DNA of 64,000 bases, from contig OX485808.1 in the NCBI GenBank assembly GCA_950295325.1, positions 31,640,527 to 31,704,526 on the forward strand, given 5' to 3'. Of the stretch, positions 32,703-44,534 are shown piece after piece (within the stretch, counting starts at the first letter, position 1; every line of letters starts with the position of its first letter). Both the position numbers and the translations under genes were made by a program. Source of the stretch: Polytrichum commune. Lineage: Eukaryota; Streptophyta; Polytrichopsida; Polytrichales; Polytrichaceae. The notes beneath the pieces were generated by a model, which saw nothing but the letters and a program-made list of their open reading frames with translations, did not search any database and had not been told where the DNA came from.

Positions 32703-34155
32703 TTGATCTCAGAGCTCAGTATGCTCAAATTCAGAGTCTTTAGCCCCTGTATTTTTACTATGGATGAAAGTTTATTCTTTCTCTCTGTTGGGAGCCTATC
32801 ATATCAGCTCACATGTTTTTTGGATGAGTCAAACCTGGATTGCTATTTCTTTCCTACTCTGTCCAGTTGCTCATATACGCAATTGTGGAGTGGTCACGGT
32901 TCCAGATGCGAAGTTGTTAAAAGATTTCCACTTGTGGTACACAGATCATTGTTTCAGAAACTTCGTGTTCGTCTAGGAGGCACTGTGCATCTTGTTGATG
33001 AGTTGCCTTATTATGAATAACACACTTGTGGTACAGAAGAGTATCCAATTACATCTCATTCTATTTTTTGTCTACCTACTGTGTGCATCTTCAGTTGATG
33101 ACTTGCGTTTTTGTTTCAACAAAAACTCAATTGTGGTACAGAGTCTAATCTCATGATGTTTATGTTCTTTGTTATCCACTGTGGATCTTTAGTTTGTTTT
33201 GCATAGGGTCACTTCCCTTCTCATTTTGTTCCAGTAGTTCCTTTACGTTTCCACATGTGTCTACATAAACACCCTTGTTGATGTTGAGTACTTTAAAATT
33301 AACCAACTAGTATGGATAGGATAAGTTTTGTTAAAGTCTTAATTCCATAAATATTTAGCTTGAGCTATATTTAAAGAGAATTGCTTACGGCTAAACAGGG
33401 CCCATGAGCACATTCTTATTATGTGCCATTGCTTGCTACACTTTTCATGGTTATATAATAGAATTTATTTAATCCAAGGAAGTCACATACATTGTAAAAA
33501 CTGAGAGATTGGAAAGATGGAGAAAAGTGTGAAGAAAATTACGATGCGTCTGAAACAAAATCATATGGTTGAAATTTTGGTACAAATGTTGTTTTAAATT
33601 TTTTAGGTTTGACACAAATTATACTTTAAAATACATTTATGATTGTTTGAACATGGGGTGCTGAGCCTCATGCTCAGTTTTTTGAGCATCTGACTGTTAT
33701 ATGCTGAGGGCCCACTGAACAAACAGTGGGTGTGAGTAATGTTATGAGCTGGATCCATTAAAAACATGTGACTTTGATGTTGCATCATGGAATGATGCAA
33801 ATGTTGAGCATCTGAAGCAAATGAAATATTATTTTGTGATACCAAATGAAAGATTTGCCGTTGGGAAGGATCCCTGGAGCACTCACTTTGAGCAGTCCAT
33901 GTATAGATTTTTAGGGTGAAAGGTGTTTCGGTTTCTATTCTGACTAAACTTGTTTTCACAGAAAGTTGCCATCCAAATGAAATGAAAGTGATTCTAACGC
34001 CCGCGAAGAGAAATGGCTTATGGCACTACAATACATGAAGATGTAAATAGACTAATTCTCTAGATTTTCTGGTTAGAAAGCCAAAGTTTTCTTGCAAGTG
34101 TACCTCTCATTCATTTAATATTAAAACTCTAGGTTTGTGGCTAATTCATTTACAG
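32703..34155 (+). other. Apyrase 3' flank and intergenic DNA
   Basis: The first few hundred bases are likely 3' untranslated sequence. Beyond about 33300 the DNA is AT-rich with no recognised gene; a 118-codon minus-strand open stretch at 33603-33959 has no domain and is not supported. Confidence 0.45.
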
Positions 34156-35081
34156 AATTAACTAGTTTGAAACCACCATGAAGTACTTCTCAGTTCCGTT
34201 AGCGTTTTGGCATACTAGATTTGAAAATGAATCTCATTTCATCATCATAAACCTCTAAATTCATATATTATCAATCAATGACCTCACATCCTCATATTCA
34301 CATCTCAAATTTATAGCATCGAATCTAATATAGCATTGTATTTTGAGTCTTTGATTGTTTTAATTATAGTTGAAAGACCTAATAGGTTGACTTAAATGTG
34401 CAGTATATCATTTAATGTCAATTTACCAACCAAATAGATATTATCCCTTGAAAAGTGTGTATTAATATTGCCTAAAACATTAAGCACTAATATATGGGGT
34501 TGACTTTAAAGTGGAGAATATCATTTAAAGCTAAATGTCAAGTTACAAACTAAAAAAATATTATCCTTTGAAGGTATGCATTAACACTCGACATTATATT
34601 CCATGGTGTTCTATCAAATGTTTGAGAATACAATATTAGGAAGCGTCAAGTTTTTTGGTGTACATGGACCATTTACATGACATAATTTAGCCTCTATCTC
34701 ACGGAGGCTAAAGCACCGGCCTCTCTAGGGAATTACTAGCTAGTTTGAAACTACCATGGTTTGCTTCTCGGCCCCCTTAGCCTTTTTTGGTATCCTAGAC
34801 TTTAAAATGAATCTCATTTCATCACCACAAACCTCAAAATTCAGATATCATCAATGAACTCATGCTCTCATATTCGCATCTCAAATTTATAATATCAATT
34901 CAATTTGACCAAACATAGCATTGTATTTTTAGTCTTTGATTTCTATAATGATAGTTGGAAAACCTAATAGGTTGATTTAAAATTGAGTATATTATTTAGA
35001 GCTAAATGACAATTTGTCAACTAAGAAGATAATATCCCTTGAAAGGTATTTACTAACATTGCCTCAACATTAAACTCTGAT
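34156..35081 (+). repeat. Direct repeat of ~340 bp with a third partial copy
   Basis: Bases 34156-34491 and 34731-35081 are diverged direct copies, sharing GAATCTCATTTCATCA, ATAGCATTGTATTTT, CCTAATAGGTTGA and TATCCCTTGAAA in the same order. A partial third copy of the right part lies at about 34500-34610. No coding function; nature unknown. Confidence 0.65.
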
Positions 35082-35516
35082 TTTTTTTGCGTGTTAAGAC
35101 AATACAAAAAAAAAAGTTTATGTCTCACTACAAGGCTAACCCCCCCCCCCCCCCTTTCCATGCAACATAAAACAAACTATAAAGAAACTTCTACACTAAG
35201 TCCATCTATGAAGTTACTTGTAGGAAGACAAAGATTAATCATTACCTAGATAGTCCATCAATGTCCACAAGAGAATGCCTTTCATTGTAAAATATTATTT
35301 TTAATGGACATCATAGACATGTGGAACGCCATCCCACAACAAATTCAACTCGTCTGCTAAGGGTGGCATAAAAATTTCCAAGTTTTTTACATGCTTGGGA
35401 CTTGGCCATCACAAAAAGGGTTAAGAGATGCAACATAATTATGCATGTAATTAGAACATTGCATAGAATATAGGGTTTAAAATATCATATTATTATGGAA
35501 TCAAAATTATAAATAC
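35082..35516. other. Intergenic; possible CACTA left terminus
   Basis: Contains a C run near 35141 and CACTACAAGGCTAA at 35126, which has the form of a CACTA terminus lying outside the transposase remnant. No matching opposite end was found. Confidence 0.35.
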
Positions 35517-37142
35517 CTAAATTAGTGGACAAATACCTGGAATTATAATTGGAAGTAGAATGTAACAACTTCTAATGGCCAATAAAGGGGCAAAATTGTA
35601 AATGACCAATGTGATGGGCCATGTGGAATGGATAGATTGTTGTTGCGAAAAAAGATTAACCCTGTCCATGGACAAATTAAGTCTAATATATCTAGCATAC
35701 CTTCCAAACTCTTTCCATTTTCTATCAATCCACTTCCAAGCTTCTCCATCTTGGGGCCCATTCAAAAAACCATGAGCACTTTTATGATCCTTATGCCATA
35801 TCATCAATTTTGCCAAAGCACGACTACGAAAAATAACCACTAAACGTGGAATAAGAGGTAAATGTAACATTTTCTGCAGTAAATCATACAAAACACACGA
35901 ATGAATATGAAAATCACATGCATAAACTCAAAAGTAATCTACAAAGATTTGCTCAAGTATACATTTTAAGAAGAAGAAAAAACCAATAACATGCATAAAC
36001 TTACGCAAAATAAATTATTATCTTTTGGGGACAAATTTCCCTTTAGTGGCATCTTTGCAAGTAGGACATGATTGTGAGTCTTTGTAGTTGCCACAGTAAA
36101 GAATACAATCATTGCGACAACAATGTATGTGTTGATACCCTAGACCAACTACACGCATAAATCTTTTTAGCTCAACATGCGATTTGGGGAAGATCGGATT
36201 TAAGTGATTGGGCAAAAAGAAAGTGAAAACCATCATCATCAAAGAGGTGATAGCCGCATTTGAGATGTTGAAATTCACTTGGAATTGTAAAATTAACACC
36301 AAAGCCTTCAACATACATGTTTGTGACCCACCAAACATTGGGAGTTTAGCCTGGTCCCTCAAGAAAGTCTCCGCAAGATCAATGGGAGCATCATAATCAC
36401 TATATGTGGGATTATGAGTGGTATCTCATTCAGGGATGTGTTCATTTATGAAAGTATTGATATCCTGTTCTAGGGACCTAATTTTGTCATCAATGTTAGT
36501 AGATATGTCTCATTCATCTTCGGATACATCATTATAAAATAACTATGAATTGTGGACACCATACAAAGATCAAGAGCTTGTACACCAAAGACCTCAGAAA
36601 AAAGCATCAAAAACATCCTTGAATGAACCCTACACATTCAAAACCATAAATGAGGTAAAACATAAGTAAAAACAAAGGTTGACATTGCAATATGAAAGAC
36701 ATTTTTCCAAAGGATATGCACTAGTAAATTTGATGTTGATGTTTAATATAAATGTTTTTACCAAGTGATTTGGAGAAACAGTGTTTGAAATGATGTGCCT
36801 CTCCACATCATTTGGAGCAAGCATGGGGGGCATTCCACAAACATTAGCACATGAATTGCAAGAGCAAAGTACAAGCTCTTCAGGTGGATCCATGGTGCCT
36901 TGAGTGGGCTTAAAATGCTCTAGCTCACCATGTAGTTGCAAAACAACAAGGTCCGAAATAGGTACTGGAGTGGTATGTTTTTTTTGAAAACATTTATTAT
37001 TATTATTATTCCTTATGTTTCTCTGCTTTGTACCAATTTCTTCATTGGGAGCTCCATGATAATACGGGTCATTGAGACCAGGTTGCTTACTCAAGTTTCT
37101 CAGTTTCTTGGACATCTTGTCATGTGCACACAAGGTATTCAC
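35517..37142 (-). pseudogene. Decayed CACTA (En/Spm) TNP2-type transposase
   Basis: Three minus-strand blocks are collinear with plant TNP2 (Transposase_21) proteins. The N-terminal block at 36630-37142 (about 170 codons) includes PELVLCSC-like and zinc-binding-like cysteines. The middle block at 36018-36362 contains YQHIHCCRNDCILYCGNYKD and SCPTCKD, a signature of this family. The C-ward block at 35517-35891 contains MIWHKDHKSAHGFLNGPQDG, the segment IRLNLSMDRVNLFSQQQSIH and STWPITLVIYNF. The blocks are separated by frame changes and stops, and the rest of the catalytic region is absent. It should be a dead class II transposon. Some internal gaps could be introns, but the frame breaks argue for decay. 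Confidence 0.85.
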
Positions 37143-37271
37143 AAAGGGTTAAGCTAAAATATGTCAAGATATATGCATGTAATTACATATTGCATATATA
37201 GGTAGCCAATTTCGTGGAAACATGTAAAATAATATAATTAAATAGTGTACTACAACAATTGCTTCTCAAGG

Positions 37272-37492
37272 CTACACTAAATATTTTATTTATTGTCATG
37301 CACTTTTTCAAGTTGCACAATGTTATATCTTTTTACTATCAAAGTAATTTTTTACCAAATAAAGATGTTAATGTTCCATAACGTCCAAACACCCAATATG
37401 ACCTTTGTTGGTAAAAAAAAGGATATACATGAAATAGTCATAGCATTGTGTTGATTCCAAATAGTAATGACAATAAATAGAATATGTAGTAT
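37272..37492. mobile_element. MITE of the CACTAAAT/TA family
   Basis: Starts CTACACTAAATATTTTATTT and ends with an imperfect complement. Internal blocks AATATGACCTTTGTTGG and TAGCATTGTGTTGATTCC match the copies near 6.3 and 6.9 kb. Confidence 0.6.
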
Positions 37493-38224
37493 GGATTTTA
37501 CTGGGAGATACAAATAGCATTGAATTTTAGTACTCCTCTCCCTCTTTAGTATGACACGTTTGGGAAACACAAAAAATTTGTATTATCGAGGTGTCGTCTT
37601 CTCATTAATATAACAAATGGCATAAAGTTGTTGTATTATTGAGGGAATACGAAAACATAAGTAATTTGAGCTTAAAAATATATATAACAGGTTTAAGCAA
37701 TATAAATGGTATGGAATAATAACTTATAACTCCAAAAAAATATAAATGTTCTCAAGAACTCTTGAAAATAGGAGTCTGAAAAAGATCTCTGGTGTTGCGT
37801 ACCCAAGTTCGCAATTTTAATCTCATCTAATTTCCCTACTAACTTTTGACAACTAATAATTTCATTAACATCAAAATATAAATAGTACTCTAATAAAGAA
37901 ACTGGACAATAATGATGCATGACGTTTAGCATCAAGATATTGGTGATCCTATATCACTTGTGTACAAGACAACATACTAGACAGGTTGCCACTCTAACCT
38001 TAACCATGTCCATTCTACACTAGTAACACTAATTATCATCAGGTTCCCAATGATAAGTGAAGTTCCCAAGTAGTTCTCAAGTGAAAATGGATCATGTATT
38101 TTAGATACACATAGCATCGATGAAAGAAATTTTAGCATTAACTACCTCTTTAATATGACAAAACAAAGATTTCAATTGTCGCATTATGGAGTGTCATAGT
38201 CGTATAAAAGAGGGAGTTTTGGAG
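37493..38224. other. Intergenic, nothing recognised
   Basis: AT-rich. Around 37577-37610 there are degenerate TATTATCGAGGTGTCG sites like those of pogo ends, suggesting old element debris. Confidence 0.4.
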
Positions 38225-38305
38225 TAAAAAGTTTGGTCTCGCAAAAATGTGTCGTAATATCGAGGGTGTCGTATAAACGAGTGGCGTATTAATGAGGTTA
38301 GACTG
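38225..38305. mobile_element. Right terminus of a pogo/Tigger-type element
   Basis: Read inward from base 38305 this is CAGTCTAACCTCATTAATAC followed by repeated ACGAC-type sites, with TA just outside (38306-38307). CAGT...AACCTC..TAATACG is the usual form of Tigger/pogo ends. The other end was not found, and the interior may have been lost or displaced. Confidence 0.6.
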
Positions 38306-38459
38306 TATACTCATTTCACAGAAAAGGAATAGTGCAAAAAGTCAAAAAAAAGGATGGGTTAATCCACACATGGAGGAATTTGCACCGAAAGAAGGCGGCA
38401 TCGATGAAGATGGCGGTGGGGAGCTTGAGTCACCACGACAGAAGAATCTCTGACCCATT

Positions 38460-40560
38460 TCGCAATACCTGAAGAATGTGTATGCACTCGGCCGGAGACG
38501 CTTGGGTGGAGAGAAATGCACAGGCCGATGGCTACTCTCCTCTTCTCGCCATGGGAAGACCTTCTCCAGGAAAGGTCGATCAACACCTTGCACGATTTCC
38601 TCTTTTAGAGCATTTCACTGGTGGCTGCCGCAGGAGCAACTTCGACGTCCCTGCAACCCACAGATGCGGCATGCATTATGCAGCTAGAAGCTCCTCTCGG
38701 CAGCGAGTGCGACCCTACTACATTTGGGGTTCTAGGACACAGTGAAGAAGATGAACCAGCAGGAGAGGAACGCCATGGAGCGGCGGGCAGGAGAATGTTG
38801 GAGTTGCCAAAAGGAAGCTCTGCACGCTGTGCTGCAGATGTTCAACCAAGATGCATGTCCGCAAGCTAATACGCGAGGAGCTATAATCAGCCTTGTTAAG
38901 CTTGAGAAAATGCTGGTAAGGAGAGTAGGTGCTCTGTGAGCCGAGCTGGTAGTATTGCTCGGCAGTACCTAGTCGTCCTGTTAATCTTGAACGCCCACCT
39001 GCAAGGCGAGGTGACCAATCAGTGTTGGAGAGAAGAAATATGAAGATTCGGGATGTGCACACTCCAGCTGAGACTGTGCAAACCGTACCTAGAGAGAGTT
39101 GCCCTCAGATAGAAGAAGGCGGAGAATGTTTTTAGAGTGGTTGAAAATCAATCCTTGAGTAACGATGAGAGAGTAGCATTTATCTCTACAAGAGAAAAAC
39201 GAGTTCAAGCTGAGACCGCATTACACAGGACCGGTATTGCTAAATGGGGATGGAGCTGTAGATGAAAAGGTCTAGGTGCGCATGAAGAAACGGACATACG
39301 ATGTAGGAATAAGAACATTTATGTGGCATCTCTCATGGAAACAACAACCTGGGAAGGTGCAGGTAGAATTCTGGCAACAACTGAGGCAAGAATTCCCGTT
39401 TGCATGGAGCGAAGACATCGTTGATGACTATGTAAGTCAACGCACACATGTATATAATCCTCACTTTTGGTTGTGCTAATCGTCAGTTAAGTGTTGAAGG
39501 CTGGGTTTTGGAGGTTGTCATGTTCTTACAGATGTTAATTTGTTGCAGATGAGCACAACGCTAAGGTCGACCAAGTACCCAACCAGAAAACGATTAAGGC
39601 TAGCCAACGAGAAGTGTGATACACCATTGTATGGAGAGAAACGGTACGAAAGAGAGGAGCTCGAAAACCAAGAGAATGATCCTGTCCACATTGTTGGGTT
39701 CGAGAGAGGAAGAAGAGCCGCAGCCAGGAGGACGAGGCACCAACGCTTCGGAAGAGGAGGCCAGTCAGCCTTCATGCGCAAATTTGTGGGTTATTGCATA
39801 AGACTTTGAACTTGACATTTGTAGTTTGCATGCCCGTCACGTGGATCATAGGTAGTGACGGACAGATGTCATTTGTGATGACTCGCAGATGTCTCTCTCT
39901 CTAGTCCTTTGACAGTATGGTACAGGCTAAACGAGAGTTGTCTTGCAGTTTGCAGAGTTCGGTAGCGAACCAAGTCCGGAACAGGTGCACATCGCCGAAT
40001 ATGAGGGCTACGAAACCATGGTGGAAAGGACGAGGATGGAAATGCGTGTGAACAGTGAGACAGAGAGTGCATCGAAGCAATGCTTTCTCCCCCACTTCGG
40101 ATTACAGATGGCTCGTCTGTTGCTGAAGGACCAGTCACCGACTAACTACGAAGCAATGCTTTCGCCCCAACTTCGGAGTACAGATGCCTCATCTATTGCT
40201 GAAGGACCACTCGCTGACTAACTACGAATGACGAAGAAGGTAGCCAGAAGTACATGTGGGAAATCAGTATCGCGTGACAAGAGTATGCAAATAGATGTGT
40301 GGTCCCTCTCCGATTTTGCAGCAAAATTTCAGTCATTGGGAATGATTTCAATACTTCTTTCGGCACACACAAGAGTTACGACTTACAATTGTCTTCGATA
40401 TCGTCAATGGCTCACAGTATGAGGCGACGGGCATGGTTTGCCTTTCATGTGAGCTCTCGTCGTAAGGATCAAAACACCCATGAATTCCAACAGTCATATG
40501 TGCATCTAGTCGTGGCTCTCATTCAACTTACTGCAAATTTGCGACCCTGAACCCACACCG
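38460..40560 (+). other. GC-richer segment, possible unknown gene or decayed gene
   Basis: Base composition changes sharply from the AT-rich flanks, and several open stretches on the + strand could be exons. They are about 38621-38869 (acidic, GVLGHSEEDEPAGEERHG), 39276-39479 (VEFWQQLRQEFPFAWSEDIV), 39548-39809 (basic, TRKRLRLANEKCD) and 39952-40221. Several begin just after good acceptor-like sequences (TTTGTTGCAG at 39540-39549, GTCTTGCAG near 39950). A 76-bp duplication at 40074-40225 encodes EAMLSPxLRxTDxSSxAEGP twice in different frames, which points to a former coding region with a frame break. No family was recognised, and no single consistent gene model could be drawn. Confidence 0.35.
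40074..40225 (+). repeat. 76-bp tandem duplication
   Basis: Two adjacent copies beginning GAAGCAATGCTTTC and ending GCTGACTAACTAC-type sequence, differing at about ten positions. The unit length is not a multiple of three. Confidence 0.75.
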
Positions 40561-40683
40561 AAACTGTCTCCATAGTTGCCTTTATCGCACAGATAACAGA
40601 TTGATGTGGGCATAACAGATTTACGTTCAATTCCATGCCATGCCATCCTCGCCACGTACAATATTCAATCAATTAATGAATTA

Positions 40684-41229
40684 GGGCCACTTCACACATG
40701 AGCCAAGAGCCGTGACCTTGTAATGGTGAGGACCCTTGACTCTCATCCGAAGGCCATGCCATGGGTGTTGGGAAAGCCATTTTATGTAGTCACGGGCCCT
40801 CAAGCATAGTGTGAAGTGAGAATGGACCATGTTGCAGGACCATTGCATATTTTGTTGGCGGAAAAAGAGGGAAGGAGTTGATTTAATATAATATGTCGCA
40901 AACTCTATCAATTTAAGAGAATTACTTGGTGATGTTTGTCTGTTTTGGAATATGTTCTAGAATTTTTCCTGTTGAAAACTTTATTAAAAAAAGTCATGGT
41001 CTCCTGGAATTTACATCAAGCCCACCTCTATCCGGGAGACCATGAAACCTTATCCATGACCTGCCATGTAGGACTCCATCTAGACTTTTCATCTATGAAG
41101 TCTTTTTTGGGCCTTTAAGCCTTCACCTTCGTATGTGAAGTGAACTTGGACGGTCTCCGCCCTTTCGACCAATGAGAACTCTTAGATTGCAATGGTCACG
41201 GGCCTTCAGTCTTGTGTGTGAAGTGGCCC
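40684..41229. mobile_element. 546-bp MITE, GGGCCACTTCACAC family
   Basis: Ends GGGCCACTTCACACATGAG and complement, flanked by TTA at 40681-40683 and 41230-41232. Compared with sister copies, the interior is partly replaced by unrelated AT-rich sequence (40830-40990), so it is either a rearranged or an older copy. Confidence 0.75.
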
Positions 41230-42623
41230 TTAGAATGAGGAACGCATACAACTCTAAAACTACTAAACCCGGCTAGACAAGAAGAACCCTAACGGAATGG
41301 ATCTGCAGGGGGAGGCAACTAGAATTAGAGGCTCTTCTTCACATACAAACTCAAGTGAAGGTTTCATCTTCAAGAAATTCATTGTCATGACTCCAAGATG
41401 ATTCATTGTGTTGTTTTTTTTTTTTTTTTTTTTTTCATATGTTTTGTATTATTCAAAAATTAAAACAAAAATTTGAGTCACTTACCCCTAGGTACTTGAA
41501 TCCCATTTGGACCACGCCGTTTATGCTATCTACTGTCACTTACTATTCGGAGTTATTCAACGTAATTGTAATTCTATTGCTTATATATATCATTGTTATA
41601 TCATACATCACAAGGGGTAATTTCAGCACAATTATCATGTGATTATAGCACCTTTGGAAATTTGTGATGTGCCATGTCACATTTGCATCGATTTGTCTTT
41701 ATAAATGCATGCATGCATTGGTCTCACCCACAAATTGGGTAATAGCTAGACTGAAAAAATAAAATAATGAATCATGAACGAAAGAAAAAAATAAGACATC
41801 ATATAGTTGTGAAACACAAAACATCACAAATAAAAATTTGTTTGGCTACAACTTAAATCTAACATTTTTGCACAAATGTATTATTTTTATTGGAAAAATG
41901 CACTTGATTAATGTTTGGTATCAATTGACATGATTATTTAATCATATAAATAAGTAACTTTAAACACTTACATACAATTTTGGGCAGACCAAAACCAAAC
42001 TCTTGATTTTGGGACCCTCAAAATGTTTATAATCCAGTTCTACTAATATGATGCCATGATGGAAACTGGAGACTTCTCATTGCACTAAACTTCAGGCACA
42101 AATGAATATTCAAACAAGAATCAAAGAGTCTTCAATAGGCATTCTCATTTAATGAAGGCCCATTTAACCTTATTTATGGTCTAAGGGGTTATCTTTCTAT
42201 ATTAGTTATGTGAGTCCTCGCCAAGTATGCAAACAATTTACTTATTTATTTATTTATGGGTTTGAGAAATAATTTTACTAAATTATCTTATATCAAGAAG
42301 AAAATAAAATAATATACATACATGACGTTGAAGATTAGGATAGAAAATATGTTCTTGCATCCAAGAACACACATGTTTTTGTATTTGAATCCCAATCTTC
42401 AATTACATCAAGGTATTTAACCGGTAAGTTAACAGATGCAATTCTTGATGTTCATTTTAGATAGGATCACTTCTAGGATAATTCACCAAAAATAAAGGTA
42501 TGTTAGCTTAAATACATGTGTTGAAGTTCATATAAGGCATCTTAGATGATTTGGGGTTAGAATGTGTTGGTCGTACTATTCATGTTATTTAGAAAAAATT
42601 GAGGATCATTGTGTGAAGCCATT

Positions 42624-42659
<36 letters not shown>

Positions 42660-44036
42660 ACTTATGCACATCCAACATAAAAGAATCCTTTTAGTAAAGT
42701 GTACAACTAAATATAACTATTATAAGTTGGTTTGACATTGGAATCGACTTCAAAGATCTCAAATTGATCTAGTCTAAGTAATTTGAGATGAATCAACCAC
42801 AATCCTATAGCATATATGAGAGCTAGGCTCGTATGTGGATAATTCCCTCTTTCCTTAAGTGGCATGGGCCCAACCACTTGCTATGGAGATTTGGGCCCAT
42901 CAAGGTAATCAAGACGTCAACAATTTAGTGACAATTTTGGGTGGGATGATTCAAAGCCAAGGTTGCGTTTTATGATTGCCCTCGTTATACGAATGTCGAG
43001 GACCAAAGGACCATGAGAATACGTTCAAAGATCTTCTTGGACTTTAAGCCCCTTCAATGGATGTCCAATTAAAGGTGACATGGGAAACCCAAACTCCCTC
43101 CGTATCGGATCTTTGGTCTTATCTACTTCATCGACATAATAACACAAATAGTGGATCTATTTGGTGCACACGAATTCCCATGGGGTTGGAACCGGTGCTC
43201 TCCAATAAGATCGTGGGTCAAAATATCTTTGAAAACTATATGTGGTGTTGTTCATGTAGGTTTTATCACATTCCAATGATAAAAATAGAACTAACAACAT
43301 TTTCTCTATAAATAACATGGTCCACAATATTTATATAGATTTGTAGGGATTAAGGTGTAAGCGAGTCTTAAGCTGAGGTATTTAGCTTTGCACCACTTCT
43401 CATAAGATATGAAACACACAATTAGTGTAAGATGATTAACAAATCCAAATCGTGTATGTAGTCATTTTCCTCATAGTTTGTAGAGTTCATATGAATATCT
43501 CATTCACTGTCAAAGTCAAGATGATCTTTCTCATTGAATGATAACATAGGTCCCACCAAATGTTTCATTGATAAGCCTAGAATGGTTAATACATTGTTAG
43601 CACATAGTCCAATCTCTTTTAAATAAACGTTTTTTTAGTATGAATTCTTCATAACACATAATCACATACCATTCTAGTATATGTGTATGTTTAAGATGAG
43701 TAAAGGCTCGCTTACCTTAGTGCATTCACCATGAAGCCATGGTTGCATTTTGAGATTGCCCTTGTTATATTAGAAGAGTCAAGAATCCGAGGAGCTCAAA
43801 CTACAAATCCAATGACAATGGTGGACCTCATCCTCAAACCAAGACTCAATTGCAATTTTTAGGTCACCCTTGAAAAAATAAAAATAAATTGAAAAAGCCA
43901 CAAGTGCATACAATTAGAGGTGACAAATATGTTTGAGTTAAAACTTTAGACCAAACAAATAAAATAAAATGAACATCATTGATTTGTGCACTGACATGAA
44001 TGAGAGATTGTTCCCTCTTACACTGATTGTGTTTTA
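41230..44036. other. Intergenic; simple repeats and a MITE-like fragment
   Basis: No gene recognised. Contains a T run at 41411-41437, a GA microsatellite at 42626-42657 and, at about 43390-43690, a fragment related to the GGTAGAYGTG MITE family (CTCATAAGATATGAAACACA, CATATGAATATCTCATT). Confidence 0.5.
42626..42657. repeat. (GA)16 microsatellite
   Basis: An uninterrupted GA tract. Confidence 0.9.
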
Positions 44037-44534
44037 GGGCCACTTCACACATGAGATTGAGAGCCCATGACCGTTGCACTTCAAGCACTCTCATTGGTGG
44101 GAAAGGTGGAGCCGGTCCAAGTTTGCTTCACACTACGCTTGAGGGACCAACAAAGTATGTGAATGCAAGATGGATGTAAAGTCTACATGGATCCCTACAT
44201 GGCATCAAATGGATCATGTTTCATGGTCACTTGGATTATTTTCAAAAACCATCTCTTGAAGGTAGGCTTAACACAAAACCGGGAGACCATGGCACTCCAA
44301 ATGCTCACAACCATTGATTTATTCTATTTTATCATGTGTGAGGACCCGCTAGAATAAAAATTCATTGAAATAGAATTTGGTTTAGGGCCCAATCACATAT
44401 GACTTCATAGTACACTCGAGGATCCGTGACCATCTACACGATTTTGGAGGTGTCTTGGGACGGCCTTTGGACACTTTCTTTTGGGCTCTCACAATTTCAT
44501 GGTCATGGCTCTTGGCTCATGTGTGAAGTGGGCA
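44037..44534. mobile_element. ~498-bp MITE, GGGCCACTTCACAC family
   Basis: Aligns end to end with 15924-16422. The left end GGGCCACTTCACACATGAG follows TTA at 44034-44036; the right end is degraded (GTGGGCATAAG), so the duplication is lost. Confidence 0.75.

Noticed and set aside
33603-33959. 118-codon minus-strand frame downstream of the apyrase
   Set aside because: No domain, no homologous copy in the window and AT-rich codon use.
44163-44357. 64-codon peptide (MQDGCKVYM...) repeated at 16050, 44163 and, reversed, 61437
   Set aside because: The similarity comes from shared MITE DNA; the frames are not selected, differ in start and end, and carry no domain.
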